A stretch of DNA of 64,000 bases, taken from assembly GCA_034509735.1 (NCBI GenBank), contig JACGWO010000003.1:4092001-4156000 (forward strand). Reading direction: 5' to 3'. Origin of the DNA: Sesamum alatum. Taxonomy: Eukaryota; Streptophyta; Magnoliopsida; Lamiales; Pedaliaceae. Shown in pieces: positions 60,738 to 64,000 of the stretch. A program made the position numbers and the translations under genes. The notes beneath the pieces are model-generated. The model worked only from the letters and a program-made list of their open reading frames with translations, was not told where the DNA came from and made no database searches. The stretch's first letter is position 1, and every line of letters begins with the position of its first letter.

Positions 60738-61060
60738 ATGACATATGTATTTCATTGCCATGACAAAGGGCATCGGAAGAGGGATTGCCCCAAACTCCTC
60801 TCCAAGCAAGGTATATTTGTTATTGAGGTTAATATGGTTACTAACTCTGCCTCTTGGGTATTAGATACTAGCTATGGAGCTCACATTTGCAATGACTTGC
60901 AGGTGTTGAAAAGAAGCAAAAACAGAGTAGCGGTGAAACAGTCATAAAGCTTGGCAATGACAAGGCCATCTCAGCAGAAGCCATAGGATCTGCCACTCAG
61001 TAGTTAGTGATCGTATTAGTATAGAATTAGAGCAGGTTTATTATGTACCTAGCATGATCA
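60738..61060 (+). pseudogene. Copia B zinc knuckle and protease
   Basis: 'FHCHDKGHRKRDC' keeps the last Cys lost in Copia A, but the first Cys of the CX2C pair appears replaced (YVFHC). Then 'VNMVTNSASWVLDTSYGAHI' gives the protease region with DTS. The frame ends at 60947, and the remainder is degenerate. Confidence 0.82.
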
Positions 61061-62232
61061 AAACATCATCTCCATTCCATTGTTAGACAATAGTGGTTAT
61101 GAGTTTTCGGTCAATAAAATTGCTTTTATTTGATGAAGGGTGGATTTGCTCATCTGTTTGGTACACTTAATAACGGTCTCTTATATTTTACAACAATCAA
61201 TTTCGTTATGAATGCTCAACACAAACGTAAAATAGATAATGATGGAACGTACAACTATGGCATGCAAGGCTAGGTCATATCTCTCAAGAAATGATGAAGA
61301 AATTGGTAGACTCAAAAGAACCTAGAGATTGGGGACTTGAGTGATCTACCAACTTGTGAATCCTGCCTTAAAGGAAAAATGACCGAGAAGCCCTTTGTAG
61401 GACAAAGCAGGCTTGCCACGGGTCCTATTGGACTTCGTCCATACAGACGTGTAGGGACCACTAAGGAACGCAAGTCCGAGGTGGATTTTCCTACTTCATA
61501 ACCTGCACCGATGATCATTCACGGTACGGTTATGTTTACCTGAAGAGGTACAAGTCTAAAGCTCTTGAGAGGTTTAAAAGAATTCAGACTTGAAGTAGAG
61601 AACCAAACCAGGTATAAAATTAAAAGTCCTAATAGTCAGACCGAGAACGGAAAATACCTTAGTAATGAATTCCTTGATTATCTAAAAGAAGACGGTATAA
61701 TCTCTGAATGGACACCTCCCAAGACACCGCAATTAAACGACATCTCTGAAAGGAGGAATCGAACCCTGTTAGACATGGTCCGATCCATGATGAATTTTAC
61801 CGAATTACCCTTGTCTTTTTGGGGCTATGCACTGGAAATCGCAGCCAAGTTGTTAAACTTAGCGCCGACCAGTGTGGTGACCCAAACACCATATGAGATA
61901 TGGCACGGCAAGCCTGCGTCCTACAACTACTTGAAAGTATGGGGTAGCCCTGCATACGTTAAGAGGATAGCGGGAGACAAGTTAGAATCAAGGTCTACCT
62001 TGTGCAGGTTCATTGGATACTCTAAAGAAACTGCAGGTTATTATTTCTATAACCCTTGGAACAAAAGGTATTTGTTTCAAGGAATGCAGTGTTTCTTGAA
62101 AAAAGGTTTCCCAACGGGTGTCCAACATGATGATCTGATCCTTGAGGAGTCAAGTGAGACGAATCACTCATCAATTCCAGAAGCTACGGATACCTCACTT
62201 AGAGGTTTCAGGATAAATACCCAACAGGTTGA
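61061..62232 (+). pseudogene. Copia B integrase, cut by an LTR
   Basis: The zinc region (WHARLGHIS-like, then 'CESCLKGKM') is visible near 61255-61385 across frames. The core frame begins about 61565: 'RFRLEVENQT'-like start, 'NGKYLSNEFLDYLKEDGIIS', 'ISERRNRTLLDMVRSMMNFT', 'GKPASYNYLKVWGSPAYV' and 'FIGYSKETAGYYFY'. The second catalytic Asp region reads 'NSQTENGKY' in place of the usual SDRGGEY, so the active site is altered. It ends at 62232, where a reverse LTR begins; RT and RNase H are not in the window. Confidence 0.88.
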
Positions 62233-64000
62233 TGAAGGACAAACGGATCTGCCCGGGAGCGCGAGCGGAAGCGAGAAAACGTAAAAGTACGTAAATTTAA
62301 ATCAAATTTAAATAAACGTGATCCCAAGGGGTGTACCCTTGGGTGCTCAATCGGGCGTTCGATGTAGGATGTGTTAATATTTAAAACATATATATAACAC
62401 ATAGGGCATAGATGAAATGTAAATCTATCAAAAACGTGATAAAACCGTTACCTTTGATGATTTACGTATGCGCGGCTACTTGCGTTGTTCCTTCTCCGAA
62501 ATGCTCACGAAATCCAAACGTATGGATTCTCCAAAGGTGATCCACACCACACTGGAAGAAACACACGTTTTTCTTGCTAGAAGAAAACGGGTTTAGGAAG
62601 GAATCGGTTTCAAGAGAAAACACTATGAATTAGTGTTCTCTTAAACCTAACTTTGTTCTTCCTTTTGATCCAAGATCAAATGAAGAAACAAGTGGGAGAG
62701 GGAGAGAGAGGCCGAGAGTTAGAGTGGAGAGGGGCCGAATTTTTCTTCTCTTTTCCTTGAAAAGATGAATTATGATTCTCTTACACAAGGTGTTGTATAT
62801 ACTCATATATATACATAATTAATGTGATTATTGGAATGTGTCTAAGTTCATCCAAGGATGTCTAGATACATCCCAATCAATCACCATTAATTCTTCAATC
62901 AAGCCTACCAACATTTAAGGTATGATCAAATCATATCAAAAGGGAATGACTTGATTGGAGTTTATTTGTCTCTTTCCCAAAGAGATAAATCAACTACTAC
63001 CTTGCATGAAGCATGGCTGATTTTAGCTTCCTCCAAGGGAGCATTTTCCGTCATGCTCTTTATCGGAAGAAGTCCAACTTCTTCCTATTCCAAAATAGGA
63101 ATTAATTCTCCTCTCGGGTCAAAATTTAACAAACCGAGTTTTATCGTAATCCAATTACGACGAACCCAAAATTAAATCCAATTTAATGTCCACTTAAATT
63201 ATTCTCATTGGTCTTTTAATCCAATCAAAAGATCCAACATCTCGACTTTCCATATTTAATCGATGAATCCAATTTACCAATTAAACGAGGGCCCGATACA
63301 ATATCGGCCCGTCCATCCAATGGACTATCCCTTAAGTAATCTAATTACTTATTTATCCTTCGAGATTGACTCCAAGTCAATCTCTCAACCTCCTCGGTGA
63401 TTTGTGTGTGACCGTTTATGTTCACCCTCAGCTAGACTTGGGCCCGTGTCCCACAAGAGCCCGTTACCATGGGTGGCCATCTAGCAACGGTCCATGGCAC
63501 TAGAGACTAGGTGAATGTTGGCGTGAACATTTAGGCGCCGATTCCGTACGGGTACGGTCCTTCCGTCTACCGGCCTTAGTCTAGGGTATGGAATTGGGCG
63601 TCGGTTCCCATCCTTGACTAGACATCTATGCTTAATACTCGAGACTATGTATGCTTCATTGCGTCGACACAGGAAACCATTCCCTGTTCGATCAACCACT
63701 GTGGCCACAGCTTCAACCAGCATGAACGTGTCTCCGAGTGCATAGGAGATACCTCTGTCACATACTGACAAGGGACGGATCCTCTTCTTGGAATTCACCG
63801 TCCTCGCTACACATTCTGACTGCACTGGACAAGGCTTATAATGATCATCTTACAGAATGATCACGTCTCGCCAGATCCAAGATACAGCCGTCCTGTGCAC
63901 GCGACTGCCATGGTTCCTCAAGTCTGAGGACTACTCCCGTACTATCAAAACTGGGAAAATCTAATCATACCGACCAAGCCTCCAAGGCTTCCATATGATG
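62233..64000 (-). mobile_element. Copia LTR, minus orientation, running off the window
   Basis: It starts TGAAGGACAAACGGATC, the reverse of the Copia A LTR tail, and follows that LTR in reverse (GC-rich U5, 'ccaaggggtgtacccttggg', CT/GA-rich part near 62690-62720, CATGGGTGGCCATCTAGCAA near 63470). The head is outside the window. It interrupts Copia B integrase; GTTGA (62228-62232) would be the left copy of a target duplication. Confidence 0.88.

Overview
This window is plant nuclear DNA, most likely from a eudicot. It holds one intact host gene inside a dense nest of transposable elements, many decayed. The evidence is a 13-exon sugar-transporter gene with plant-type introns, Ty1/Copia LTR elements primed by initiator tRNA-Met, an Athila-type Ty3/Gypsy element primed by tRNA-Asp, three Helitron-like elements and a hAT-type non-autonomous DNA element. 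No prokaryotic operon, CRISPR array, rRNA or tRNA gene was seen. The species cannot be named from the sequence alone.

Layout. 1-9853: decayed retroelements. These are an LTR fragment, a broken gene of the plant 'putative gypsy type transposon' kind, a minus-strand Copia integrase fragment split by a solo LTR (4609-6604, target duplication ACCGT), and the 3' half of a second Copia element with its LTR. 9854-21673: the gene island. The only clear host gene is on the minus strand, coding exons 11510-20697. It encodes a 489-residue major-facilitator hexose transporter resembling Arabidopsis SGB1 / 'probable plastidic glucose transporter 2'. Its tenth intron (4.7 kb) contains a 2.2 kb Helitron-like element. 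21674-23306: a second Helitron-like element, minus strand, about 1 kb upstream of the start codon, containing a large palindrome.

23430-54421: an Athila-type element on the minus strand. Read in its own direction it runs 5' LTR (54421-53800), PBS, gag, protease, RT, RNase H, integrase, env-like region, 3' LTR (28069-24372), and then a second PBS and partial gag (24364-23430). That is a tandem LTR-internal-LTR-internal arrangement. It has been a target for later insertions: a Gypsy-like solo LTR (24582-26927, TTTAG), a full-length Copia element A (28952-38936, ATTTA), a hAT-type element (40611-41457, ACTGTTGC) and a rearranged Copia block (44640-50746, CCGCA/TCGCA). The Copia block itself contains a mini-Helitron and another solo LTR (46486-48476, GACAG).

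54422-64000: three successive Copia LTR heads lead into Copia element B (LTR, PBS, leader, 500-base assembly gap, gag, protease, integrase). Element B is cut at 62233 by another Copia LTR in the opposite direction that runs off the window. Every transposon coding region examined is broken by stops, frameshifts or deletions. The transporter reading frame is closed across all 13 exons.
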